Shown here piece after piece: positions 41,604-53,400 of a DNA stretch of 64,000 bases. The stretch covers positions 23,197,020 to 23,261,019 of the forward strand of contig NC_092362.1 of NCBI RefSeq assembly GCF_030848805.1. Reading direction: 5' to 3'. The translations under genes were made by a program, and so were the position numbers. Position 1 is the first letter of the stretch; every line of letters begins with the position of its first letter. The notes beneath the pieces are model-generated. The model did not search any database. It worked only from the letters and a program-made list of their open reading frames with translations, and was not told where the DNA came from. Origin of the DNA: Temnothorax longispinosus (lineage: Eukaryota; Arthropoda; Insecta; Hymenoptera; Formicidae).

Positions 41604-44600
41604 AGTTACTTGCCAATAAAATCACATAAATTATATATTATATTTATACGTAAAAAAAATATACGGAAGTATGAAATATTGTTTAAAAAATCTATTACTT
41701 ACACATTAGTATTGCAGGCAGAGAATTTATATAGAATAAAAATACCACAGACAAAAATAAGTAAGCGGTATTACTCATCACTTTCTGCACGTCCGCGTCG
41801 TCACCAAAATTATAGAAAACTGCTCCAAAAAACAGGCCGTTCACGACGTGCGCCGCAAATTTTAGGTTTGTCAAGGTCTGAGAAATCAGTCACACAAAAC
41901 GATAGCATTTTGATTTTTCAAGCAAATTGTTCGAATATTACTTTCGATAGTTTTTACTTACAATATCTCGCTTGATGCAAATTAGAGATCTTAAAAATAA
42001 AATCTTTTGCTGTTGCCATGTCGACTTTTTTGATATTATACTATTTGTGGACATATCTATGTCGCCTGTTTCACATTTCTGCTTAGAATCAGTCGATTCT
42101 ATAAAAAAATCCAATTATTGAGAGTTATTAGTGACTGAAAAATTATTTCTCATAATTTTGAATTGTCTTGCTTTATATATTTATGCTTTTCGAATAACAT
42201 TAATTTTACATCATACACAAGAAAGATATAGTCCTCGAGGTTTAGAGATACTCAATGCCTGATCCAATATTTCTAAAATAGAGAATATATTGTGGATATT
42301 CTCGTTAAATAATATATTCACGCTTTTATTATCGAGTCATCGCGAAGCAAGATGGAAAAAACATTATAAATTAGTATAAATTAGTATAAGTTATTAAAAT
42401 AATTGTTAATGAATTATTAATAAATTATTATGGATTAACAAAAATTCGAAATAATTAAGAAACGTTTAAATATATAACCGTTTAATAAAGTATGTAACAT
42501 CATATTTACCATTTTCATTAGGTCTGTTGCGCGATCTCGAATTTTCGTATTCATCACGACAGATCTTGTATAAATTCTCTAAATCTCCACCTCTTTGCTC
42601 TGTTATGACCTCAAGTACTGCAATCAGAAAAACACAATCAATATCACATGTGGATTGTTCTCCATTTTTTTCAAATTAATAATATGCTTTGAATCATTTA
42701 ATATCATAAATATTACATAGTAAAATTGTTGTGTAACATCGAAAAGTGATAAAGCCACAATTCATGTAATAAGCAATACTGCATCAAATTAAACAATGCG
42801 AGAATTTTCTTTGTATTTGCACATAATATTGAAACTTTTATATATTTATATCAAGTTTTATAATCTTGATGCTTTTCGAGATATCGAAAATATTTCAGTT
42901 TATGCAAGGTAAACTTTTTGAATACTTTTTCTTAAGAATTCATCTGTCTTAAGGAAGTCTGTTTTGTTACTTGTGTTTAGTACAATTAATTACGAAATCT
43001 ATTTTTGTAATAAATTTAACAAATTTGCTATGCAAGATTAATAAGAAAAAAATCTTTCAGGCTTTAAAGTAAAAGAATACATAAAAAAATGCGTACAGCT
43101 CTAAAATATTTTATGTTAATACTTTTTTTCTAATTCTTCTGTCTCTTTGTAATTTACTTATTAAGTCGGATCGATAGAGTCATCAACGTTACCGAATTCT
43201 GCTGTGTTGTAGAAGCTGGGACACGTGAACCCGGCGATGCTGTACGTATTTAAAATCTCGCTCTTTGGACCACAGTACATACTTCTACCTTGGTTAAGTA
43301 CCATAATGTCATCGAAGAGCGAAATCATCTGTCTGCTGGGTTGATGTATCACGCAAACCACAGTGCAGTTCTCTCTTGCCATACCGTGCAGCATGTTAAT
43401 GAGCTATTCAATGCAAATCGTATGGATACATGTGGCACATTAAGAACGCCTTAATGATATTGCGGAACAAAATATAATAATATAATCAGAAATGTTTATT
43501 ATTCTCGACCATAATATAATAATATTCCAGCTATGTCGCAGGAATGTTGCAACGTTGCTACAATATTGCTGGAATATTTTGCGCTTGTATTAGTAGAATA
43601 CAAGAAATAAATATTGATTTATGTCGGCTAATAGCGAATGTTTTGTAAAACAATCGCTGTATTGATATAATCTGCATTAATTTTTATTAATATATTTATA
43701 TATCATCATACCTGATTAGACACCGCACTGTCGAGACCGCTTGTTGGCTCGTCTAATAAGAGAACGGATGGCTTGGCGATCAATTCTACGCCGATGGAAA
43801 GTCTCTTTCGTTCGCCACCGCTTAATTTGTTCGCCAATGTACCCATGCAATTTGACAAGCTGAGACTCTTCGCGATATCGTTCACCTAACAGAAATAATA
43901 TCTGATGGTGCATCAATCTATATATGTATAACTTTTTTGTTCGCCACAGCAATAAGCTTATTATAAGTAAAAATAATAATATACATATAAAATATATTTT
44001 TATATAATTATCTATTATATATATATATTTTTTTTTATTTAATAATACATTTTATACATAGCGATTGGAGAGTTTCTTTTGTATATTTATATATTTTACT
44101 TACAATTAAGCGAATCACTTGTTCGTCCTGATTAACGAGTTTCAGCCGAGCTGCTATGTAGAGAGTCTCTCTTGTCGTGAGAAACGGCAACAGATCGAAT
44201 TGTTGCGGCACGTAGCGCACATGTTTGCGGACCATTCCCCTGTCCCGTTCAACGCCGTTTATGGTGACAATACCCTTAACGTCGGTCAATCGTTCGTCCA
44301 ACACGACTTTCAGCAGGGTGGTCTTTCCCGCGCCAGAAGGACCGATTATTACTGTAAGTTTCCCCGATTCGAAGTGCCCCGTCACATTACGCAGGATCTC
44401 GGTCTCTACAGTAAGCATTCTTCTTTAACCATATTTATAGACAACACGTGGAAAACGCATTCATTATAATTACAAATAAAACTGTGTAACCTTCAAAACC
44501 TGGTTCTTTAAATCAAACAATTTTCCAAGAAAATAATGCATATACGCAATACACCTATAACTGCGTTTTACAAATCATTCATAGATTTTCAGGATCGCTA

Positions 44601-47014
44601 AGTCCTAAATTAGTAAGTGAGATAATTTTAGCCAAAATCCGAAACGCGATGTATCTGCTGTCGTTATCGGCTGTTAAATATATAATCTTTGACATATGTT
44701 GCACCTATCTTAGACATATTATAATATGTTATATGAATATATGTCATATTATATAATATGTTAGACTTGAAAATTTTCAATTTTAAGATTAGAGCAAACA
44801 ATACATGATTTGTATTTTTATTACACATTTATGTAATGAGATAAATAATTTTAGAACACTCTGGAGATATTCAAGATAATTGTTTTATACTGCGACACAT
44901 AATTATAATAAGCTTTGTAGGGTAGAGCGGGGTCAAAAGTAACGCGGGGCGAAAGTAACAACTCAAATATCTATAGTTATAGACATAGATGCGCATACGT
45001 TTGTTGGTTAACGGATGAAGCTAAACAAGCTATAACGTATACGTCTCAGAACGCCTGCGGCCTGGGTATTGAGTGGACGTCTGTAATAAATAAAATATGT
45101 TTCTGAGGCCGTAAAGTAATTTCTTCCGACAATCTTAAACTTTGAATATAATATATCCACTGCAAGTAAGTACTTTTTCTTTTAGGTTATATTTGAGTTT
45201 CGTTATTTTTGCTTATTATAATAATTATTACTTATTCATTTTTGGCATTTTATTATTAGAAATTTTAAGTCAAAGTTCCAAAACATATTCGGGACGATTG
45301 TAACATCATTGTGTGGGGTCGAATAAAACGTTACAAATCAACTCCCTAGTCCTTAAAGACATTGTGTTCCTATCATTTAAAGATATAAGAACAAAAAATG
45401 TTTATAATTAAATGAACAAAGTTAATGTTTTCTATAATTGATATAAAAAAGTTATGTTTTAATAGAATAAGATTTTATTTTACTTCTTTTGTATGAGAAT
45501 ATGAATATTTTAGTTTGTTTTTGTTAATATAAGAGAAATTATTATTTTTTATTGAATAAACATTTTTTATTTTGATTATTTAAAATTGTTACTATCGATC
45601 CCCTATAGTGTTGCAACCAACCCGGCGTCTGGGGCGATTGTAACATTTTCCCTCGTTTATGTTTTTGATTAATAATTCTTATTTGGTTTATCACAAGATT
45701 TAAATAGGAGGATTTCCATAAAGTGAAATAATCACATTAACTTAGGGTATCAAGAGTTTTTCTTTTACTGTAATAGTTCTTCCACAATCAAGTTCTAAAG
45801 TCAAATTGTTACTTTTGACCCCGCTCTACCCTAATGAGAACAAAAACTTGTTTGCGGATTATAACTTATAATGACATTTTTATTTTATTTTTAAATAAAA
45901 TATTTACGTCATTATTTTTAATTAATTTATATAAAGACATTCAGCTCTTTTTACGGCTTATAAAATAACATGCTTTTCTAAACACGAAATCTAGTACGAT
46001 CATAACATTAGCTCTATTTAAGAAATTAACAAAGTTGTATTAGTTACTTGTACATGCTAATGTGAAAATTTTGATAATTAACATACGTAATCTTTTGTTA
46101 TTTACGTAAAATTTTGTTATCGCGATCAAAATAACTACAAACACGGACACGTACGTCAATATATGTAATTTACAGTTTTATTATTTATTTTATTACGAAA
46201 TTAGAATCTAAATCTTGGTTTAAGCTTTAAATTAATTGTGTCAGTTTTTTTTTTAATCTGACTCATAATATAACTGGAGATAAACGACTAGAACCGGATG
46301 TAAGTTCAATGGTGTAGGGATGCCGAATCTCTATAAGTTTTAAAAACAGATTGCTGAATAAGTTTTAATATCTTTTCACTTTTCTAACATTTTCGCACTT
46401 AGCTTAAACAATAGTACATAATGGTGTACATACATCACATTTTAAAATATTAAGCTGTATTTATCTTATGGTTAAATTTCAGTTAAAATGTTGCGACATA
46501 TAGATGATATTTGTGCGCTGAAAACTCACAACGTTGAAAATGATTATTTACGCGCGAATTTACGATTGAGCGAATTTAATGAACATATCAATACGTAAAT
46601 ACTAGAAATCATCAGACGGATGTGTTTAGCGCGCAAATCGAGACAACATACGTATTATATTTGTGTGACATGTACCGCAATTGCAATGTAATGATGTGCG
46701 CTTACGTTGCTATATCAATCGAATGATTAGATCAGTTATTTTTTATACAGCTACCTAAAGCTGTCTCAAGATATCACGAAGTGTAATGAGTAAATTGTGT
46801 CATGGTGTCTAGAACGCAAGAAAATCCCGACTTTCATAAATATGTGAGACGATGAAATGTTCTTGCCTTTGCGGTTGCGACGAACCGAATAACATAGATC
46901 GCTGAATTCGATGCACATCTGCGAGTTCCGCGATTTTTCGGGTCGCAGCAATTTTTTTGACTCCTGTAAATGTATCTTGCAGGAGTTGTCGTCCAACATT
47001 ATCGCGTCCAACAT
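40104..47014 (-). CDS. ABC transporter G-subfamily half-transporter, complete 11-exon gene (618 aa)
   Basis: Exons on the minus strand: 47014-46867, 44405-44104, 43885-43712, 43403-43193, 42617-42510, 42098-41962, 41877-41703, 41384-41284, 41144-40989, 40680-40562, 40329-40104. Every junction phases correctly and the sum is 1857 nt including TAA. The start is the first ATG after an in-frame upstream TAA. The protein has the G-family order, nucleotide-binding domain then membrane domain: Walker A GPSGAGKT (about residues 71-78), Q-loop VPQQ (about 115-118), signature LSGGE (171-175), Walker B VLLLDEP (191-197) and H-loop VIHQPS (His about 228). The C-terminal half has about six hydrophobic segments, starting near residue 365, and the FPTE...NNWYS and YRYSFEG stretches usual in ABCG proteins. 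About 620 residues is the normal half-transporter length, so it should dimerise to export lipids, sterols or xenobiotics; the substrate cannot be told. No catalytic residue is missing. The exact ABCG orthologue is uncertain. Confidence 0.93.
40778..40812. repeat. (TA)n microsatellite in ABCG intron 9
   Basis: About 17 TA units within the intron at 40681-40988. Confidence 0.95.
41553..41599. repeat. (TA)n microsatellite in ABCG intron 7
   Basis: About 23 TA units within the intron at 41385-41702. Confidence 0.95.
44920..45831. mobile_element. Non-autonomous TA-flanked DNA element, 912 bp, inside ABCG intron 1
   Basis: The termini are a perfect 24-bp inverted repeat starting GGGTAGAGCGGGGTCAAAAG, flanked by TA on both sides (44918-44919 and 45832-45833). 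No coding capacity is seen. Its first 13 bases match those of the element at 38275 except at two positions, and the two lengths differ by 4 bp. A subterminal motif of the form GGGGCGA-N(2-3)-GTAACA occurs near 44948 and 45650, with a variant near 45287. It sits wholly within the 2.46-kb first intron of the ABCG gene and interrupts no exon. Confidence 0.83.
46861..46872 (-). other. Probable GC-AG splice donor of ABCG intron 1
   Basis: Exon 1 runs out at AAAG followed by GCAAGA, which matches the consensus for the rare GC donor class. No usable GT donor in the right phase follows before the frame loses ABCG similarity. The phase-1 junction joins the acceptor CTGTAG at 44406-44411 and gives RNRK-E-TEILRNV, the expected link from the N-terminal strand to Walker A. 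Intron 1 is 2461 bp, the longest in the gene. A GT donor further on with a small extra exon cannot be excluded without transcripts. Confidence 0.65.
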
Positions 47015-47888
47015 CTTGCCGAACACTTCGTAAAATTAGTAGCCGTCCGCCGTCAACTGATTAAGCCTCGGTCACTTTGACAAGACAATGAATGAGTAAG
47101 TTTGCTGCGAACTTGTTTTATATCGCACAAGTTCTCACTATGTTGTAATTATCGCGAGCACATTGAATGTTTAATTGTTTACTGAGTCAGTCTACAGCGT
47201 CTAGACGATATAAAATTGCTCTCCGTATGTTAATGAATGCGTTATGACCTTGGTCCTTTATGTAATATGACTTCATTTTTTACATTAAGCATAATAGTGC
47301 CATTATGAAAATATCGCAACTTAAACGCGCACTTTGACGAACTGATTTTTTGCAAAAGAAAAGAACATATTGACTTGTATTAACATCTAATGTCCAGGAC
47401 AAATATATTGCACTTATTTATATTATTTTCCTTTTAGTGTTAATTTTGTCGCTTTTTGTATTTCTCAGTTCTTTGTTAAATATAACATTTGTGCGCGAAA
47501 AGTTTCTTGACTTGGTCTATAAAACAACAATTTTTTGGTTTTTAATTGTTTTATTTCATCATTTTGTTTATAACAATAGACATTTATAACATTTACAACA
47601 TTTTGTTTATAATAGAGAGGTAACATAATAAGAAAAGTTAATGTCTGTTTTAAGATAAAAACTCACGTACATAGCTTGAACGAAAATGTCATGGTAAGTT
47701 TGAACTGAAATTATATCAATGATAATAAATAGTAAAGATAACTGAAATATATTATAATTAGATTTATCAAACTAAACGCGTCCATATTTTATTTTATTAA
47801 CTGTTCCAAAGAGGAGAATAATAAAAGCGTAAACGAAACTTTTAGAAAATATAAATTAAAACGCCTCTTAGATGACAAGTTTTAATGG
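47015..47888. other. Upstream region of the ABCG gene
   Basis: This is the 5' side of the minus-strand ABCG start and should hold its promoter and 5' untranslated sequence. No confident TATA box or initiator could be picked out by eye. It is bounded upstream by the hAT remnant. Confidence 0.5.
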
Positions 47889-48772
47889 GCAAACTTAAAG
47901 TTACTTTGAAAGGTCACAGTGATACGAAGTGGTCAACCAAACAAAGAACAGTTAGTGTCTTAAAAAAGTCAGTAAAGTAAGTTCTGTTTTTTCAGTATTG
48001 AATGACAAGACAGATCGCAGAAATTATATAGTGATGAAACATCTTTTGGAGCACAAGCTTTGATCAGACAAATAGACTTCAGATTTATGTGCGTTCTTCT
48101 AATATGGGAAAGAATACTGAGTTGCATCGATCAAGTCAACCAGTCTCTTCAAAACAAGAGTGTTTCTCTGGATGTAGCAAACAAAACGATAAAGGGTCTC
48201 GCAGGATCGTTGCAGAAAGTGCGAGATGAGGGAACGGAACCAGCTATAAAGTTTACCAGAGAAAATTAGAAATAGGATTAGAGGACGACTTTTCTGACGT
48301 GAGGCTGAAAAGAAAGTCAAAAGCTTTCATGACAGTGAAATAGCTTGAAGAATCTGAGTTTGAATGAGCTAAAAAAAAGTGCTGACTTCGGACTTCACTA
48401 TTCATTAGACGTAGACAAAGTGGAACTTGTGTCCGAATTAGAAGTGTTCAAAGCACAAGTACAGGAGCTGATCGAGGAATTAGAATCAGTAACTCACCTG
48501 TATTTATTAAAATGTATTCAAGAATACTTCCTAGATGATATTTATCCAAACATCAAGACTGCATGATACTTTGAATTTATATAACTTTACCAGTGACTGT
48601 AGCGTCTTGCGAACACAGTTTTAGCAAGCTCAAGTTAATAAAGAATTATCTCCGTTCTACGATGAATCAAGAAAGATTAATCAGACTTGGATCATTATTA
48701 ATAGAAAAAGAAGTGGTTTCACACATAAATGTAGATGCAATAATTCGCTTTAGCCGAGGCAAGGAAGAATAA
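47889..48772 (+). pseudogene. Decayed hAT transposase / ZMYM1-like (zinc finger MYM-type) element copy
   Basis: Three frames together give the C-terminal half of a hAT-type protein of the ZMYM1 class. The segments in order are VTLKGHSDTKWST (about 47895-47940), WERILSCIDQVNQSLQNKSV (about 48108-48167), LVSELEVFKAQVQ (about 48429-48467) and the dimerisation region LPVTVASCEHSFSKLKLIKN (about 48588-48647) followed by YLRSTMNQERL. The frame ends at a TAA at 48770-48772. Stops and frame changes fall near 47980, 48269, 48345 and 48563, so it cannot make a transposase. The N-terminal BED/TTF zinc finger part is absent. A GC-rich stretch just after it (48846-48885) may be the element's 3' end. It lies directly upstream of the ABCG promoter side, in the opposite orientation. 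Confidence 0.82.
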
Positions 48773-49118
48773 AATTGTAACTTTCATAAATTTATAATAA
48801 GTAATGAAATGTTTATACATTAAATTAGATGTTATTTTTTTCTGGGAGGGAAGGGCCGCCGATACAGCGCTTTGCTAAGAACGAGAGGAATTCTAGATAT
48901 GCCTCTGAATCCATGCTAGTTTTGAATAAATTTGCAAATACTTAATATAACACGCACGCTAGGTTTTATTATCAGATTTCCGTTAGCATTTTTAATCGAT
49001 TTTTTGTACGTCATTAAATTAATGTTTTTATCACGCTGTTATTCAATTCATTCTACACAGATTATAAAAAATTGTTTAATAAAAGCGAGATTTAGATCAC
49101 TTGGAGTAATAAGATATA

Positions 49119-49994
49119 CAGGGTGTTCCATTTTAAAAAACGCATCTCGATAATTCTTCAACGAAGCATTTTCAGCAAAAATGTTTCAGACAAAAGTTGT
49201 ACGGTTTGGCACATAAGATGGTGTCATTAGTTTGATCTTGGATAGGCGTTTGAAGATCACGTGAAGGTCACCTTCAATTTATTAAATGGAAACCCCTATT
49301 TTTCAATGCATATTCTTGTAGCTAATCTCGAGAGATTTTCAAAACACTATAATAAAGTATTTTTTCATTAAGAACTTTTGGAATTATTAGGCTTGAAAGT
49401 TCTAGTATTTTGACATAAAATACAAAATATCTTGTAAAACATTAAGTTTTCGGTAATGTTACCTTAATACTTTTATGCACAGAATGAGACGAATCAATTG
49501 GTATGAAAAAAAGACATAGGTAGTTCCTTTAAGAAAAAATATGTAATTTGCAGCATGCATCTGCATACTTTTTCTTAAAAGCAACTGTCTTTTTTTCATA
49601 CCAATTGATTCGTCTCATTAATCTGTGCATAAAAGTATTAAGGTAACATTACCGAAAACTTAATGTTTTACAAGATATTTTATATTTTATGTCAAAATAC
49701 TAGAACTTTCAAGCCTAATAATTCCAAAAGTTCTTAATGAAAAAATACTTTGTTATAGTGTTTTGAAAAGCTCTCGAGATTAGCTACAAGAATATGCATT
49801 GAAAAATAGGGGTTTCTATTTAAGAAATTAAAGGTGACTTTCACGTGATCTTCAAACGCCTATCCAAGGTCAAACTATTGACACCATCTTATGTGCCCCT
49901 CGAAACCGTACAACTTTTGTCTGAAACATTTTTGCTGAAAATGCTTTGTTAAAGAATTATCGAGGTGCGAGTATTTTTTAAAAAAGACACTCTG
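49119..49994. mobile_element. 876-bp near-perfect palindromic foldback element, TA-flanked
   Basis: The left arm starts CAGGGTGTTCCATTTTAAA at 49119. The right arm ends with its diverged complement (TTTAAAAAAGACACTCTG) at 49994. TA lies outside each end. The arms, about 430 bp each, mirror each other for almost their whole length around a GCATGC centre at about 49553-49558, with only scattered mismatches. No protein is encoded. It is a long-inverted-repeat (foldback/MITE-like) element, and any transcript across it would fold into a long double-stranded hairpin. Confidence 0.87.
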
Positions 49995-50172
49995 TATATT
50001 GTAGCTTATTTAACAGCTTATAGCTTATTTAACAGATCTTGGAAATCTAAATAATAATTGTTCAAGAGGAGAACCAATATGCGCCACAAAGTAACGACGC
50101 AAAAATAATTGTTTGCACGTGGAAATGCAAATTGTCGTTTTAACACAATAAACTTACATACCGGAAATGATT

Positions 50173-50447
50173 CTATTCATCTGTTATATAAGATATCTTA
50201 TTCAGTTCCCTTAGTCCCCGAAGAATTATATACACAGTAGCGTTGTCAGTAATATCTACCTTCTGTAATTTCTCATATGGTTATTCAATGCAAGTTTGAG
50301 ATCGGCAGCGATGAGCATAGCTTCCTGCACTGTTAAAAGTGATTGCAGATTAGCGTTCTGCATTATGTAGGCAGATAATTTACGAAACTCTGATATATTT
50401 CGTTCTCGTCCATTTACCATGGTCTTGCTGCGGTGACCGAGGTAGTT
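50173..50447 (-). pseudogene. Isolated ABCG exon, probable remnant of a second ABC transporter G copy
   Basis: After an acceptor (gcatttcag) the minus strand reads LGHRSKTMVNGRERN, then FRKLSAYIMQ, then LTVQEAMLIAADLKL. This is the Q-loop region of ABCG nucleotide-binding domains, and it aligns with residues about 84-150 of the intact neighbour. It appears to lack a few residues before VNGRER. After ...ALNNHM the frame shifts: a single missing base would restore EKLQK exactly at a GTAGAT donor. That is phase 0, the same intron position as after exon 2 of the intact gene. If the donor is ignored, the shifted frame stays open to a TAG at 50173-50175. No Walker A exon was found upstream to about 54 kb, and no signature exon lies downstream, where a palindrome and a hAT remnant sit instead. 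This is most likely a decayed duplicate; a working gene with exons outside the window is less likely. Confidence 0.68.
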
Positions 50448-53400
50448 CTGAAATGCGATGCGTCGTTAATTTATATCAGTACAAAATTATCTTTTTCCAA
50501 AAAGGTGAAAAAAGGTGCCAAGTACACGCGCAATGTATGTTGTAAATCTAAAAATCCTAAATAGTAGTAGCTTTATTTCTCCATAACAAAATAATTCACA
50601 AAATTGAGTTACCTAACTCAACTTAAGTAATATGTACTTCAAAAAAAGAGGTAAAATCTTTAAATTGCGCCATATTATAAAGAATTATTTTAATCACAAA
50701 GAATTAAAGAGATAACAGTACAAAATACAAATATTTAATTAAAATATAACAAATAAATTTTTCTTGTAAAAAATGGCGTTGCTTTTTTACTCCCGTCGCA
50801 TTTTTCCTTAAATTATGTTTATTGTTTCTTTATTTAATCAAAAATTTCAGTACTTTATTAAATTTCGAGATCTAGCAGCGCCAAGTTATTTTACAAACTG
50901 TGAGGTTAGGAGATAGTGCAATAAGAAGCTACGATTATTTATATTTGTATAATTTATAATAGGTTTTTTTTTATATTTGTGTATGTGTGGATTGAATGCA
51001 AGTATGAGAGATTAAGGATTGATTGTAAACCAAGTCCATTTTCTGGCTGTAATGCTAAAGTTAATAAACATATATAAGAAAAATTTATGAATTTAATTTT
51101 AATTAAATATTTTTATTTTGTACTGTTATCTTTTTAATTCTCTGTGATTAAAATGATTCTTTATAATATTATAATATTACTAAGGTTAAATGTTACGTAA
51201 CGTTAACTCATGCACAGCCGCGTTTGACTTTCAAAGCCCACTTTTTCCTCGTAAATTTCAATATCGAGAGTCTTTAATTAATTATTCATTTACTGGAAAA
51301 GCAAATAACGTTTTTTCAATCTGTTACACAGTACCAGCTACGATTGACCATATCTGCACGTGTATCGCGGAGCTTTTTTAACAGCTCTTTTTCTTTATTC
51401 TAATCTCTGTTTAATAAGTCGCATTAATCATCGCACATGACTCAATCGGCCGGACATAGCGACAAGTTAAGGAACGATTTACGTGCTATATGGTCCACAT
51501 ATTAGACTCAGCGAATTATTACATTAACGTACTACATCCATCCACGACACCTGCTCGCGGCTCGGAAGACATTAACGTCACCGAGAGGTCGTTCCCTCTT
51601 AATCGCGTGTCGCGCCTGTAGCTCGAATCTCGTCCGTCGAATATTTCGCAAGCGCATCACGCAACACGAACTAAGATAGGTATATATAACTGTCGAATTA
51701 AAATCTAATTCACCGTAAAACTTTATGGATTAAATTATAACAGACTTGTGGGTCAATATAGCTTTCAACAGAAAGCTGCAGTCCTGGCTTCTGTAAAATT
51801 CTGATATAACGTGTGCTTATTAACTCCAATCTTTGAAATAAAAACCACGAGGAAAGTCACGTAATGGCGTTGGCATTGCGCAAAAAGTGTTGTATTAATA
51901 TATGAGCTACTTTCCACTTCCATCAATCATATAACGCCCTTACTCAGCGTGCTAAAAAAAATTGCACGTAAAACATCCTTGTTTTAATCTTGATGAATAA
52001 AAAATTATTGGATTCGCTGGAGGTGGCAGGTCTCTTATTACAATGTTAAAAATTTCCCCGCTGTTTTTTTAATACTCTCTAGTCCCGGTCACTTACGAAG
52101 AAACATACTTTTTTTTCTAGAGTCGTACAATTTCGTGTAATTCGTGCGCCAACACGGTTGCAGCACGGCGGCGAAGATAAATATTTGAGCGAGGCGCCAC
52201 GTATAAACGCGCGTCTGCTGGAGATACAGGTAGGCTCTCTCAAACGGCTGACTTTCGTTCCGGAACTACGGCGTGCACTTCCGGCTACTGCCGCTTAAAA
52301 TACAAACGTCGTTGCGTCGGGCGTTTCGCACGGCTTATTAGTCGGCAGTAAATTAATAAGTAGTTAGTTTGTCGTACGACTTCATCTAAGTTGGAGTGCT
52401 TGCAACTTGGCGGCGAAAACGAAAAGAGGAAAGTCGATGGTCGCGCACGAAAGGTAGCTTTCGTACTTTTATACAGACGAATGGTCCACAAGCCAATCAG
52501 CGTTCGAGAGTCACGGACTGGAAAAGGAATGCTGTACTCGTTAATTGGACCGATCTGGAAGGTCTCTTCCGCTCCGCGATTTTATCGGAGTCCGAGTTTT
52601 TGTGAGAGTAAAGACGCAAGAACCTCCGGTAAAACCGTGGGGAACTTTTCGGACGTTACGGCAATTTCTATAAGTTTGTGCGATTGTCGGAGCGCCAGCT
52701 GACTATGCGCACGTGATTTGTGAAAATTATTGCCTTTAATTAGATATTACGACTTAAATAGTATAAATTTCAGAATAAAAGATTAGGGACGTATTAGCGA
52801 CATATTATGACGGCGAATAAAGATTTCATTGTTACTAAATCTAAAACTTAGATTTGTACACAATACGTGTATAGAAATTTAAACAGTGTTGATTTAAATA
52901 ACGTTTTAATGTTGCAGACAATAAATGCATAGAAAATAGGTCATTTTCTTGTTATCATATTTTTCTTTAATGCGATAATTCATTATTTTTATCTTCTCTC
53001 TGTGGATAAATGCGAGTGGATAAGCGATTCAGCGAGTAATCAATTTTTAGCGAAGATGAAGTTTTCCCATTTAAGTCAAGAGAGAAACAATGAGAACTTT
53101 ATAAGCAAATTCATCGGATTGAATTTGTTTAACTTTCATTGTCCACGGAGGGGGGAAGAACACTATGTGTGGATTCTTTCGAATTTCTTTAATATCAATT
53201 TCATATTATGTATTGCGGGTCGCCGTCCCGGCATGATATGCCGTCTATTTCCAAGCGAACGATATAGCGTTGCCAGGAAGGCGAAATAAATCAGCCATTC
53301 TCGGAGCAGCATGAAATATTGGTTTAGACGACGCGCGCAATCTATGGTTTGTAAATATTAATCCGCGCTACTAGTGTCACATCAAATATTCGCTTGCCAG

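Noticed and set aside
41610..41975. Plus-strand 121-codon frame
   Set aside because: It is antisense to ABCG exon 7 and its flanking introns; the minus strand gives a phased ABCG membrane segment.
43716..43952. Open frame overlapping ABCG exon 3 in another frame
   Set aside because: The true frame of this segment encodes the ABC signature and Walker B motifs; the other frame is a shadow.
44119..44469. Plus-strand frames over ABCG exon 2
   Set aside because: They are antisense to the Walker A exon and have no similarity of their own.
46987..47026. Alternative GTG start 12 bases upstream of the chosen ABCG start
   Set aside because: A non-ATG start is unlikely in an insect nuclear gene. The ATG at 47014 has A at -3, and an in-frame TAA lies upstream.
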